This document shows, one piece after another, positions 23,719 through 31,917 of a DNA stretch of 35,013 nt. The stretch lies in the NCBI GenBank assembly GCA_031279975.1, contig JAITHL010000082.1, positions 1-35,013 on the forward strand. Direction: 5' to 3'. Each line of letters opens with the position of its first letter. Position 1 is the stretch's first letter. The stretch is from Treponema sp. GTDB taxonomy: Bacteria; Spirochaetota; Spirochaetia; Treponematales; Breznakiellaceae. The position numbers and the translations under genes are program-made. The notes beneath the pieces were generated by a model, which saw only the letters and a list, made by a program, of their open reading frames with translations, did not search any database and was not told where the DNA came from.

Positions 23719-26700
23719 ATGTGTGTAAGAATCAAGGCATATCCCGCAGTTATTGTTTTTTTATCAGTTTTATTGGTTTTACCGGTTTCCTGCTTTGCCC
23801 CAAGGGCGCCGGAGCCGGACCCCAGGGCCGTCGCCGCGGTTTCCCGGGGCATTATTCTGAGAACCGCTCCGGTTTCAGTGGTTTTTACCCAGGAACAAGA
23901 TACTTCCCGGCCTGTTCCCAAGGATTGTTTTCGTTTGATACCCCGGGTCCCAGGGAAAGCGGCATGGCAGGATGCGCTTACCCTGGTTTTTACCCCCGAT
24001 GAACCCCTCGCCCCGGGGAAGCGCTACCGGGCGGTGGTGGATGGGACCTCCCTGGGGGACGGTATCGGGGTCTTTGGTTTTGAGTTTGAGACCCAGAGCC
24101 CGGTCGTCCAGGTGGAACTCGATCCGGTCCGGCTTGATGAGAACGGATACGCCCTGGTGGGGGGAACGGCGCGGCTTGAACCGGGGGTTCCCCATGACCG
24201 TATTGAGCGGATCATCCGGTCCGGGGAACTGGGCAAACCCCAGTGGACCCACGAACAGGGAATACACCGTTTTGTATTTCCGCCGGTTAAACAGGAGGAA
24301 GGGGCGCGGACCGTAGCGGTGAGCTGGTCCGGACGTCCGGCGGGAATTCGGGACCAGGGCTTTACCACCGTCCTGATTCCCGGTTATGAAACCTTTGAGG
24401 CGGTGCGGGTCAGCCGGCCTAGCCGGGGTTTTTTGGAGGTCCTCTTTTCCGCTCCCCTCAAGCCTGAGCAGGACCTGCGGGGTTTTATTTCCCTATCCGG
24501 GGATACCAATATCCGCTATTCCGTTCAAGGCAATGTGGTGCGGATATTCGGCTCCCAGGAACATGAAGGGATTACGCCGGGCAGCCGGCTCCTTATTCAG
24601 GATTTGGAGGATATTCGGGGGAAGGGCCTGGCAAATCCGGCGAGCTATACGGTTCCCGAACATTGGGAATTGCCTGAGGTCCGCTTTACCGGCAAGGGGG
24701 CCGTCCTGCCCACCACCCAAGGCGCCGCCATGGCCATAGAAACCCGGAATCTCTCTGGAGTTTTAGTTGAGGCATTTCAGATATATGGAAACAGCATGAT
24801 CCAGTTCCTCCAGGTGAATAACCTTTCAGGCGTCCAGGAATTGGATAGGGTGGGGGAGCCGGTATGGAGCCGGGCCTTTGATTTTTATCCGGAGCCTTCC
24901 CCTGAGGCGCTGCGGGGGGATATAAACCGTTGGGTCCGCCGGGGGCTTGATCTTTCCGATCTGGCCCAAAAGTATCCTGATGGGATGTTCCATATCCGGC
25001 TTAGTTTCCGGCCCCGGCATGTGGTCTACCAATGCGGCGCTGGGCATGAGGATTTTTCCCAGCTTGCGTTTCCCGATGATTCCTTCCCCCGTTTTGACCG
25101 GCGGGAAGGGGAAAGCAGTTTTTGGGATACCTATGAAAATAAGTGGTCCTATACCTGGAGCCAGTACCTGAACGATCCATGCCATCCCGCCTTCTATATT
25201 CCCACAGGGGATCATACGATCACCGTGGGCCGGAATGTCCTGGTTTCAGACCTGGGGCTTATGGCAAAGCGTTCCATCGATGGAAGCTGGCTGGTGGCGG
25301 CGAGTAATATCAGGACGGCGGAGCCGGCGGCCCAGGGGGAAATCCGGGTCCTCAACTACCAGGGCCGCGTATTGGCCAGCCTGCGTACCGGGCCGGACGG
25401 TATGGCGGTGATTCCCAATCTGGAGGGCGGCTCTGGGGGAAGTCCCGCCGGGACGCCGGGCATACCCGCCTTTCTCTATGCGGAATCGCCCCTGGGCAGG
25501 GCCTATCTGAAGCTCAACGAATCCCTGGCTATGGCTGTAAGCCACTTTGATGTGGCCGGGGGCGCCCCGCTTCAGGGAATACGGGGGTTGCTCTATGGGG
25601 AACGGGGGGTCTGGAGGCCCGGTGACCCTATCTATTTGACCTTTCTCCTCTCAGACCCGGGGGGGACTATGGGACCGGATCATCCCATAACCTTTGAACT
25701 GGAGGACCCCCGGGGCGGGGTAACAGGCCGGCAGACGCTTGCCGCCCCGGTGGACGGCTTTTACGCGATTAAGACCGCCGTTGCCCCGGACGCCTTGACG
25801 GGCAATTGGACCGCCCGCGTCCGGGTGGGGGGGAAGGTTTTCCATAAGCCCCTCAAGATAGAAACCGTCATCCCGAACCGGCTCAAGCTGAACCTGGATT
25901 TCGGGTCCAGCCCCTATCTGGACAGCGCGGAAACGCCGGTTTTTCTGGAGGCGGCCTGGCTCTACGGCGCGCCCGCATCGGGCCTGAAGGCGGACGTTTC
26001 CGTTTCCCTGGGGGACCAGGAAACCGCGTTTCCCGGCTTTGGGGACTATGTTTTCCGGGACCCCTCCCGGTCCGTCCGCGGCGAACGGCAGGAGTTGTAC
26101 CAAGGCGGCCTGGACGGGGAGGGCAAGGCCGCCTTTACCATGGAACTGAATCCCGGCGATGCGGCGCCGGGGAAACTTACCGCCCGCTTTATGACCCGGG
26201 CATTTGAGCCTTCCGGGGCCGCTTCAGTTGAACAGATAAGCCGGGAATACTCCCCCTATTCCCGGTATGTGGGCATTAAACTTCCCCGGGGAGACGCCTC
26301 CCGGAACATGCTCCTTACCGATACGGAGCACCAGGCGGATATTGTGCTTCTTGACCGGGACGGGAAGCCCGTGGCCGGCAAGGTTGCCGTGAACTGCGCT
26401 GTTTACAAACTCTCCTGGCGCTGGTGGTGGGAAAAGGGCGCGGGGGAAGCGGCGGAATTCGCCTCCGCCCTGTCCCGCAACCCGGTCATGCGGGAAACCC
26501 TCACGGTTTCTGACGGGAAGGGGGGCTGGAAATTCCAGGCGCGCTACCCTGACTGGGGGCGCTACCTGATCGTCGCCCAGGATGCTTCCGGGGGCCACAG
26601 CGCCGCCGCCATCGCCTATATCGATTGGCCCGGCTGGGCCGGGAGGGCCCAGGAAGGAGGGCCGGACGCTTCAGCCATGCTTGCCTTGACCGCCGGCAAG

Positions 26701-29298
26701 CCCGGTTATAAGACCGGGGAACGGGCGTCGGTGAGTTTCCCTTCCAACAAAGAGGCCGCCGCCCTGGTGGTGTTGGAGCAGGGGGGCCGGGTGCTGAGGC
26801 GGGAGTGGGTTTCCTGCCAGGATACCGCAACCCGTTATGAATTCCTCGTCGAGGCTTCCATGGCGCCCAATCTCTATGCGCATGTTACCCTCCTCCAGCC
26901 CCACCTGCAAACCCGGAATGATCTTCCCCTCCGGCTCTATGGGATAGTCCCGGTCATGGTGGATGATCCTATTACCCGGCTTACGCCCCAGATTGACGCG
27001 CCGGAGCGCTGGCAGAGCGAATCGACGGCTTCTTTTACGGTGAGCGAGGGCAACGGGCGGGCCATGGCCTATACGGTGGCGGTGGTGGACGAGGGCCTGC
27101 TGGGGCTTACCCGGTATACCCTGCCGAATCCCCATGATACCTTTTACGCCCGGGAAGCGTCATTCTTGAAGTCCTGGGACCTCTACTCGGATATTATGGG
27201 CGCCTATGCGGGGAACCTTGAAACCCTGCTGGCCATAGGGGGCGGCGATGAGGGCCTTTTGGATGGGGGAAAAACGCCTGAACGGTTTAAGCCGGTGGTC
27301 CGCTTCTTTGGCCCCTATGAACTCAAGGCCGGGGAAAAGCGGCGGGAGGTCTTTGAGCTTCCCCCCTATGCCGGGTCCCTGCGGATCATGGTCCTGGGGG
27401 CCTCTTCAACCAAAGGGCCTCCGGCGCCCTATTCCTATGGCCGGGCCTATGGCGCGGCGGAACGGACGGTCCGGGTTTCCTCGGATATTATGATCTTTCC
27501 CACCCTGCCCCGGACCTTCTCGCCGGGGGATGAGGCGGTCGTTCCCGTTACCGTGGTTTCTTACACGCCGGTCAAACGGAAAGTCCGCCTCTCCATGGCC
27601 GTGGAGGGCGGGCGGCTTTTAGAGCCGGAAATCCGGGAACTCGATTTTGATAAACCCGGGGAACAGACGGTCCGCTACCGGGTCCGCGCGCCGGACCTGG
27701 CCGGTTCGATGGGCTTTGCGATCCGGGCAGAGTCTCCCGGCGTCAAGACCGCGGCGCATACCGCGGAGCGGGAGGTCCGTTCCACCGCCCTGCCGGTGAT
27801 CGTGGGCAGTTTCCGCCTGCTTGAGCCTGGAGCGTCCTGGACCGGAACCCTGCAATTTCCCGGGGTTCCGGGTTCTAACCGGGGCAAGGCGGAATTCTCC
27901 CGGCTGCCGCCCCTCAATGTGGAATCCCGGCTGGGGTATCTTATCACCTATCCCCACGGCTGTTTGGAACAAACCGCGAGCGCCGTGTTTCCCCAGCTCT
28001 ATTTGCACAAGGTCCTTGCCTTGGGGGAAGCGGAGCGCCGCGCTATACGGTCAAATGTGGCCGCCGGCATTACTAGGCTTGAGGGGTTCATGGTTCCCGG
28101 CGGCGGCTTTTCCTATTGGCCCGGAGCGGATACCGCCCATGCCTGGGGCAGTATCTATGCGGGCCACTTCCTGTTGGAGGCCCGGCGGGCCGGATATACG
28201 GTAAGGCCGGAACTGCTGGAATCATGGCTCCGTTTCCAGAAGGCGCAGGCATCCCAGTGGAACCGGGAGGATGCTCCGGCGGATCAGGCGTACCGGCTTT
28301 ATATCCTGGCCTTAGCGGGAGAGCCGGACCTGGGTTCCATGAACCGGCTGCGGGAGACGCGGAACCTGGACGGCCTTGCCGCCTGGCGTTTAGCCGCGGC
28401 CTATTGGTATGCGGGGCAGCGGGATATAGCCCGGACCATGGCGGAGGCTTTGCATACCCAGGTTAAGGATTACCGGGAATTGAGCGGCTCCTTTGGTTCC
28501 GCCCTGCGGGATAAGGCCGTGCTATTGGAAACCCTGCTCCTCCTGGGGGATGGGGCGCGGGCGCGTCCCCTGTACGAGGACCTGTCGGCGGCCCTCTCCG
28601 GGGAATCTTGGCTTTCCACCCAAGAAACCGCCTATGCCCTCATCGCCATGCTGCCCTATACAGCCCAGAAGGCCGGAACCGGACCTATCACCGTGGACTG
28701 CGCGTTTGGGGGCCCCGCTCAGACCTTGCGCTTTGATACTCCCGCGGCGGGGCTTGATGTGGGGAGCCTGCCGGGGTCTTCCGCCGGATTTAGCATACGC
28801 AATACCTCCGCCGTCCCCTGCTATGCCAAGATCACCGTCCAAGGACTGCCGGAGGAAGGCGCTGAAAGCGCCCTGGCCCAAGGGCTTTCCCTTTCGGTGG
28901 AGTACCGCCATGCCGGACGGGGTACGGCGGTGGACCCTGATGCTCTTGCCCTGGGAGCGGATATGGAAGTGCGGGTAACCCTGCGGAATACCGCTTCCCA
29001 GTCCATACCGGAAATAGCCCTGGCGCATCCCCTTCCCGCGTCCTGGGAGCTTGTCAATTACCGGCTTGGCGGAGCCGCATCAGGGGGATCGAACCCTTCC
29101 GGCGCTTCCTTTACCTACCAGGATATCCGGGACGACCGGGTGCTGACCTACTTTAACCTGAACCGGGGGGAACAAAAAACCGTGAGCTTCCGGGTTACGA
29201 AGGCCTATGAGGGGAGCTTTTTCCGGCCCGCGATCCATGCCTATGCCATGTACGACGAGTCCATCCGGGCCCTTGAACCGGGGGTGCGGCGCCGGTGA
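23719..29298 (+). CDS. Bacterial alpha-2-macroglobulin lipoprotein with thioester (YfhM-like)
   Basis: This is a large periplasmic protease trap that covalently captures attacking proteases. The N-terminus is a signal sequence ending LLVLPVSC, so C25 is the probable lipidated cysteine; the lipobox is a loose, spirochaete-style one. Macroglobulin-like beta domains fill residues 30-1250. The hallmark thioester motif YPHGCLEQTAS gives C1415 and Q1418, within the alpha-helical toroid (LGYLITYPHGCLEQTASAVF, then GGGFSYWPGADTAHAWGS). A receptor-like C-terminal domain follows. Length 1859 aa is slightly above E. coli YfhM (about 1650). The stop overlaps pbpC (GTGA), the known alpha-2-macroglobulin/PBP1c pairing. 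The bacterial family is thought to have been acquired horizontally. The ribosome-binding site is weak (AAGG very near ATG). Confidence 0.92.
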   Translation: MCVRIKAYPAVIVFLSVLLVLPVSCFAPRAPEPDPRAVAAVSRGIILRTAPVSVVFTQEQDTSRPVPKDCFRLIPRVPGKAAWQDALTLVFTPDEPLAPGKRYRAVVDGTSLGDGIGVFGFEFETQSPVVQVELDPVRLDENGYALVGGTARLEPGVPHDRIERIIRSGELGKPQWTHEQGIHRFVFPPVKQEEGARTVAVSWSGRPAGIRDQGFTTVLIPGYETFEAVRVSRPSRGFLEVLFSAPLKPEQDLRGFISLSGDTNIRYSVQGNVVRIFGSQEHEGITPGSRLLIQDLEDIRGKGLANPASYTVPEHWELPEVRFTGKGAVLPTTQGAAMAIETRNLSGVLVEAFQIYGNSMIQFLQVNNLSGVQELDRVGEPVWSRAFDFYPEPSPEALRGDINRWVRRGLDLSDLAQKYPDGMFHIRLSFRPRHVVYQCGAGHEDFSQLAFPDDSFPRFDRREGESSFWDTYENKWSYTWSQYLNDPCHPAFYIPTGDHTITVGRNVLVSDLGLMAKRSIDGSWLVAASNIRTAEPAAQGEIRVLNYQGRVLASLRTGPDGMAVIPNLEGGSGGSPAGTPGIPAFLYAESPLGRAYLKLNESLAMAVSHFDVAGGAPLQGIRGLLYGERGVWRPGDPIYLTFLLSDPGGTMGPDHPITFELEDPRGGVTGRQTLAAPVDGFYAIKTAVAPDALTGNWTARVRVGGKVFHKPLKIETVIPNRLKLNLDFGSSPYLDSAETPVFLEAAWLYGAPASGLKADVSVSLGDQETAFPGFGDYVFRDPSRSVRGERQELYQGGLDGEGKAAFTMELNPGDAAPGKLTARFMTRAFEPSGAASVEQISREYSPYSRYVGIKLPRGDASRNMLLTDTEHQADIVLLDRDGKPVAGKVAVNCAVYKLSWRWWWEKGAGEAAEFASALSRNPVMRETLTVSDGKGGWKFQARYPDWGRYLIVAQDASGGHSAAAIAYIDWPGWAGRAQEGGPDASAMLALTAGKPGYKTGERASVSFPSNKEAAALVVLEQGGRVLRREWVSCQDTATRYEFLVEASMAPNLYAHVTLLQPHLQTRNDLPLRLYGIVPVMVDDPITRLTPQIDAPERWQSESTASFTVSEGNGRAMAYTVAVVDEGLLGLTRYTLPNPHDTFYAREASFLKSWDLYSDIMGAYAGNLETLLAIGGGDEGLLDGGKTPERFKPVVRFFGPYELKAGEKRREVFELPPYAGSLRIMVLGASSTKGPPAPYSYGRAYGAAERTVRVSSDIMIFPTLPRTFSPGDEAVVPVTVVSYTPVKRKVRLSMAVEGGRLLEPEIRELDFDKPGEQTVRYRVRAPDLAGSMGFAIRAESPGVKTAAHTAEREVRSTALPVIVGSFRLLEPGASWTGTLQFPGVPGSNRGKAEFSRLPPLNVESRLGYLITYPHGCLEQTASAVFPQLYLHKVLALGEAERRAIRSNVAAGITRLEGFMVPGGGFSYWPGADTAHAWGSIYAGHFLLEARRAGYTVRPELLESWLRFQKAQASQWNREDAPADQAYRLYILALAGEPDLGSMNRLRETRNLDGLAAWRLAAAYWYAGQRDIARTMAEALHTQVKDYRELSGSFGSALRDKAVLLETLLLLGDGARARPLYEDLSAALSGESWLSTQETAYALIAMLPYTAQKAGTGPITVDCAFGGPAQTLRFDTPAAGLDVGSLPGSSAGFSIRNTSAVPCYAKITVQGLPEEGAESALAQGLSLSVEYRHAGRGTAVDPDALALGADMEVRVTLRNTASQSIPEIALAHPLPASWELVNYRLGGAASGGSNPSGASFTYQDIRDDRVLTYFNLNRGEQKTVSFRVTKAYEGSFFRPAIHAYAMYDESIRALEPGVRRR

Positions 29299-31619
29299 TT
29301 TCCAGAACCTTCCGGCGGCGGATAGGGGTATCGGGCCTTGCGGTCCTGGCCCTGATCTTTGCCCTGTCCCTGCCGGACCCCTTGGTTGCCCCGGATTATT
29401 CCCCGGCGCTCTATGACCGGGAGGGGCGGCTTTTGGGCGCCATGGCCGCCCGGGACGGCCAGTGGCGTTTTCCGCCGTCGGGAAAGACGCCTGAAAAATT
29501 TGCCGCGGCCCTCATCGAATTTGAGGATCGCCGTTTTTTCTACCACCCCGGGGTTGACCCCATAGCCCTGGTCCGGGCTTGCGTTATGAATTGGAAGGCC
29601 GGGCGGGTGGTTTCCGGCGGTTCTACCATTACCATGCAGACCCTGCGGCTCATACGGCGGGGCCGCCGGAGGACCCTGTTTGAAAAGGGGATGGAGGCGA
29701 TCCTGGCCTTGCGGCTGGAGATGGGAAGGTCTAAGGAGGCTATTCTGGCCCTCTACGCCGCCAACGCGCCCTTTGGGGGTAATGTGGTGGGCCTGGACGC
29801 AGCCTGTTGGCGCTGGTTCGGCCGTTCGGCCCAAGAATTCTCCTGGGCCGAGGCCGCCCTCTTGGCGGTGCTTCCCAACAGTCCGGCGCTGATAAATCCA
29901 GGCCGGAACCGGGACATCCTGCGGCGGAAACGGGACGCCCTGTTGGAACGGCTTCACCGGCGTTCTTATTTTGACGGGGAAACGCTCCGCCTGGCCTTAC
30001 AGGAGGAGCTGCCCGAAGAACCCCGGCCCTTGCCCCGGCTGGCGCCGCATCTCCTGGCCCGGCTGGTTCAGAAACCTGCCATCCCCCCAGGGCCTATACA
30101 GACGACCTTGGACCTGGCCGTGCAGGAGCGGGCCCGGGCCATCCTGAACCGGGCGTCAGAGCGCTTTGCCGCCCAGGGGATCATGAACGGCGCGTGCCTC
30201 ATCCTGGATACCCCTACCGGAGCGCCGGTCGCCTATGTCGGCAATACCAGGACCCCGGCGGCGGGGGATGTGGACCTGATTACCGCTCCCCGCAGTTCCG
30301 GCAGCCTCCTCAAACCCGTGCTGTTTGCCGCCATGCTCGATTCGGGGGATATACTCCCCGCCGCGTTGGTAAGCGATATTCCCACCAGGGTGGGAAGTTA
30401 CAGCCCGGAGAACCTCAGCCGGAGTTATCAAGGGGCGGTCCCGGCCAATGAAGCCCTCGCCCGGTCCCTCAATATTCCCGCGGTCCGTTCCCTCCGCCGC
30501 TACGGGGTGGACCGTTTTGCCCGGCTGCTCCGGTCCCTGGGTTTGAGCACCCTGTTCCGTCCGGGGGACGCCTATGGGCTGCCCCTGATCCTCGGCGGCG
30601 CGGAGGTAACTCTGGAAGAAATAACCGGCCTCTATGCCCGGCTTGCCCGGACCGCCGATCCCGGACGCTTCGGCGCGGACGGGCCGGGGCATATCTCCCC
30701 TGGGGCCGCGTGGCTTACTCTGGAAGCCTTGATCGACGCGGTCCGCCCGGGCGAAGAGGCCCAGTGGCAGGACTATGCCGGCTCCCGGCGCATTGCCTGG
30801 AAGACCGGCACCAGTTTCGGCTTTCGGGATGCCTGGGCTGTCGGAGTTACCCCCCGCTGGACCGTGGGGGTCTGGATAGGGAACGCCACCGGCGAGGGCC
30901 GGGCGGAACTGCGGAGCGCCCTTACCGCCGCGCCGGTGCTCTTTGATCTGTTCTCGGCCCTGGATTCCTTTGGTTCCCCTGGCGATCCGGGGGGCGGGTG
31001 GTTTTCCCAGCCCGCGGAATTCCTGAAAAGCCAGGAGGTATGCGCCTTTTCAGGCTTTCCCCCCGGTCCTGACTGCCGCTCCCTGCGGATTTCCCTGGCC
31101 CCCCGGTCCGCGCCGCCCCACCGGCCCTGCCCCTTTTGCCGTACTGTTTTGGTGGATGAACAGGGGCAATACCGGGTTGTTCTGGAATCCGGGGAGGGGA
31201 AACCGGTCCGGGAAAAGCAATGGTTTGTCCTTCCGCCGGCGGAGGAGTGGTATTACCGGAAGCGGCATCTGGACTATAAGCCCCTGCCGCCCTGGAGCCG
31301 GGACGTTTTGGCCGGCGGAAGGCCCGCGGGCGAAGCGTCCTCCGCGGCCCTGGCCCTGTTTAACCCGAATCCGGGCTCCCAGGTCTATATTCCCCGGGAA
31401 CTTGACGGCGGCGAAGGCCGTATCGTGTTTTCCGCCGCCCACCGGGATCCCCGGGCGCTGATCTACTGGCATCTGGACGACGCCTATCTGGGCAAGACCG
31501 GGGTATTTCATGAGTTGGAAGCCCGGCCTGGCCCGGGCCGGCATACCCTTACCCTGGTGGACCGGATGGGAAATACCATAAGCCGGGCCTTCGAGGTACT
31601 GGAAAAACCCGGCCCTTAA
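29295..31619 (+). CDS. pbpC: Penicillin-binding protein 1C
   Basis: PBP1c is a bifunctional peptidoglycan synthase thought to repair wall damage alongside alpha-2-macroglobulin. After one N-terminal membrane helix (about 12-28) comes the GT51 glycosyltransferase: EFEDRRFFYHPGVDP (E77) and VSGGSTITMQTLRLI. The transpeptidase domain has SLLK with active Ser337, SLN and KTG (K503-G505) in AWKTGTSFGFRDAWAVG. The C-terminal BiPBP_C domain (about 690-774) and a Cys-rich region (CAFSGFPPGPDCRS, CPFCRT) are standard for PBP1c. GTG 29295 overlaps the preceding TGA, so translation is coupled. Length 774 aa fits. Confidence 0.95.
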   Translation: MISRTFRRRIGVSGLAVLALIFALSLPDPLVAPDYSPALYDREGRLLGAMAARDGQWRFPPSGKTPEKFAAALIEFEDRRFFYHPGVDPIALVRACVMNWKAGRVVSGGSTITMQTLRLIRRGRRRTLFEKGMEAILALRLEMGRSKEAILALYAANAPFGGNVVGLDAACWRWFGRSAQEFSWAEAALLAVLPNSPALINPGRNRDILRRKRDALLERLHRRSYFDGETLRLALQEELPEEPRPLPRLAPHLLARLVQKPAIPPGPIQTTLDLAVQERARAILNRASERFAAQGIMNGACLILDTPTGAPVAYVGNTRTPAAGDVDLITAPRSSGSLLKPVLFAAMLDSGDILPAALVSDIPTRVGSYSPENLSRSYQGAVPANEALARSLNIPAVRSLRRYGVDRFARLLRSLGLSTLFRPGDAYGLPLILGGAEVTLEEITGLYARLARTADPGRFGADGPGHISPGAAWLTLEALIDAVRPGEEAQWQDYAGSRRIAWKTGTSFGFRDAWAVGVTPRWTVGVWIGNATGEGRAELRSALTAAPVLFDLFSALDSFGSPGDPGGGWFSQPAEFLKSQEVCAFSGFPPGPDCRSLRISLAPRSAPPHRPCPFCRTVLVDEQGQYRVVLESGEGKPVREKQWFVLPPAEEWYYRKRHLDYKPLPPWSRDVLAGGRPAGEASSAALALFNPNPGSQVYIPRELDGGEGRIVFSAAHRDPRALIYWHLDDAYLGKTGVFHELEARPGPGRHTLTLVDRMGNTISRAFEVLEKPGP

Positions 31620-31639
31620 CGCGGGGGGGCCGGGGGGCG

Positions 31640-31787
31640 GGCAATCCGGCGCCGCCGGATTGCCTCGGAGTTTTGCCAAAGGCAAAACTCCACTCGGCCT
31701 GGAGTTTTGGGCGCTGCCCAAAACTCCCTAATGGTTCCGCTGCGCGGAACCACCCCGGCGGGGGCGTTACGGGGGAAGATCCCCCGT
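31640..31787 (+). repeat. Array of five consecutive hairpins after pbpC
   Basis: Five perfect palindromes follow one another. A: GGCAATCCGGC/GCCGGATTGCC, 11 bp, loop 3 (31640-31664). B: GGAGTTTTGCC/GGCAAAACTCC, 11 bp, loop AAA (31667-31691). C: GGAGTTTTGGGC/GCCCAAAACTCC, 12 bp, loop GCT (31701-31727). D: TGGTTCCGC/GCGGAACCA, 9 bp, loop TGC (31732-31752). E: ACGGGGGA/TCCCCCGT, 8 bp, loop AGA (31769-31787). B and C share the arm GGAGTTTTG. All loops are 3 nt. There is no U-tract. The array may stabilise or insulate the alpha-2-macroglobulin/pbpC mRNA, or be a mobile hairpin repeat; the function is unknown. Confidence 0.85.
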
Positions 31788-31837
31788 TGAGGGGAGGGGC
31801 CGCCCGCGTCCGCCTGAAAAAATTAGCATTGCCGGTA

Positions 31838-31866
31838 TTGACATAAGAATAAGAATATGGTATAAA
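31838..31866 (+). promoter_or_regulatory. Strong sigma-70-type promoter of the alpha-CTD-like gene
   Basis: TTGACA (31838-31843) and TATAAA (31861-31866) are separated by exactly 17 bp, and TGG precedes the -10 as an extended TGn element. It lies about 50 bp before the ATG at 31918. Confidence 0.85.
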
Positions 31867-31917
31867 CAAGGTAAGCCGCGAAGTGCCGCGGACTACTATA
31901 CAAGTAAGGAAAAACCC

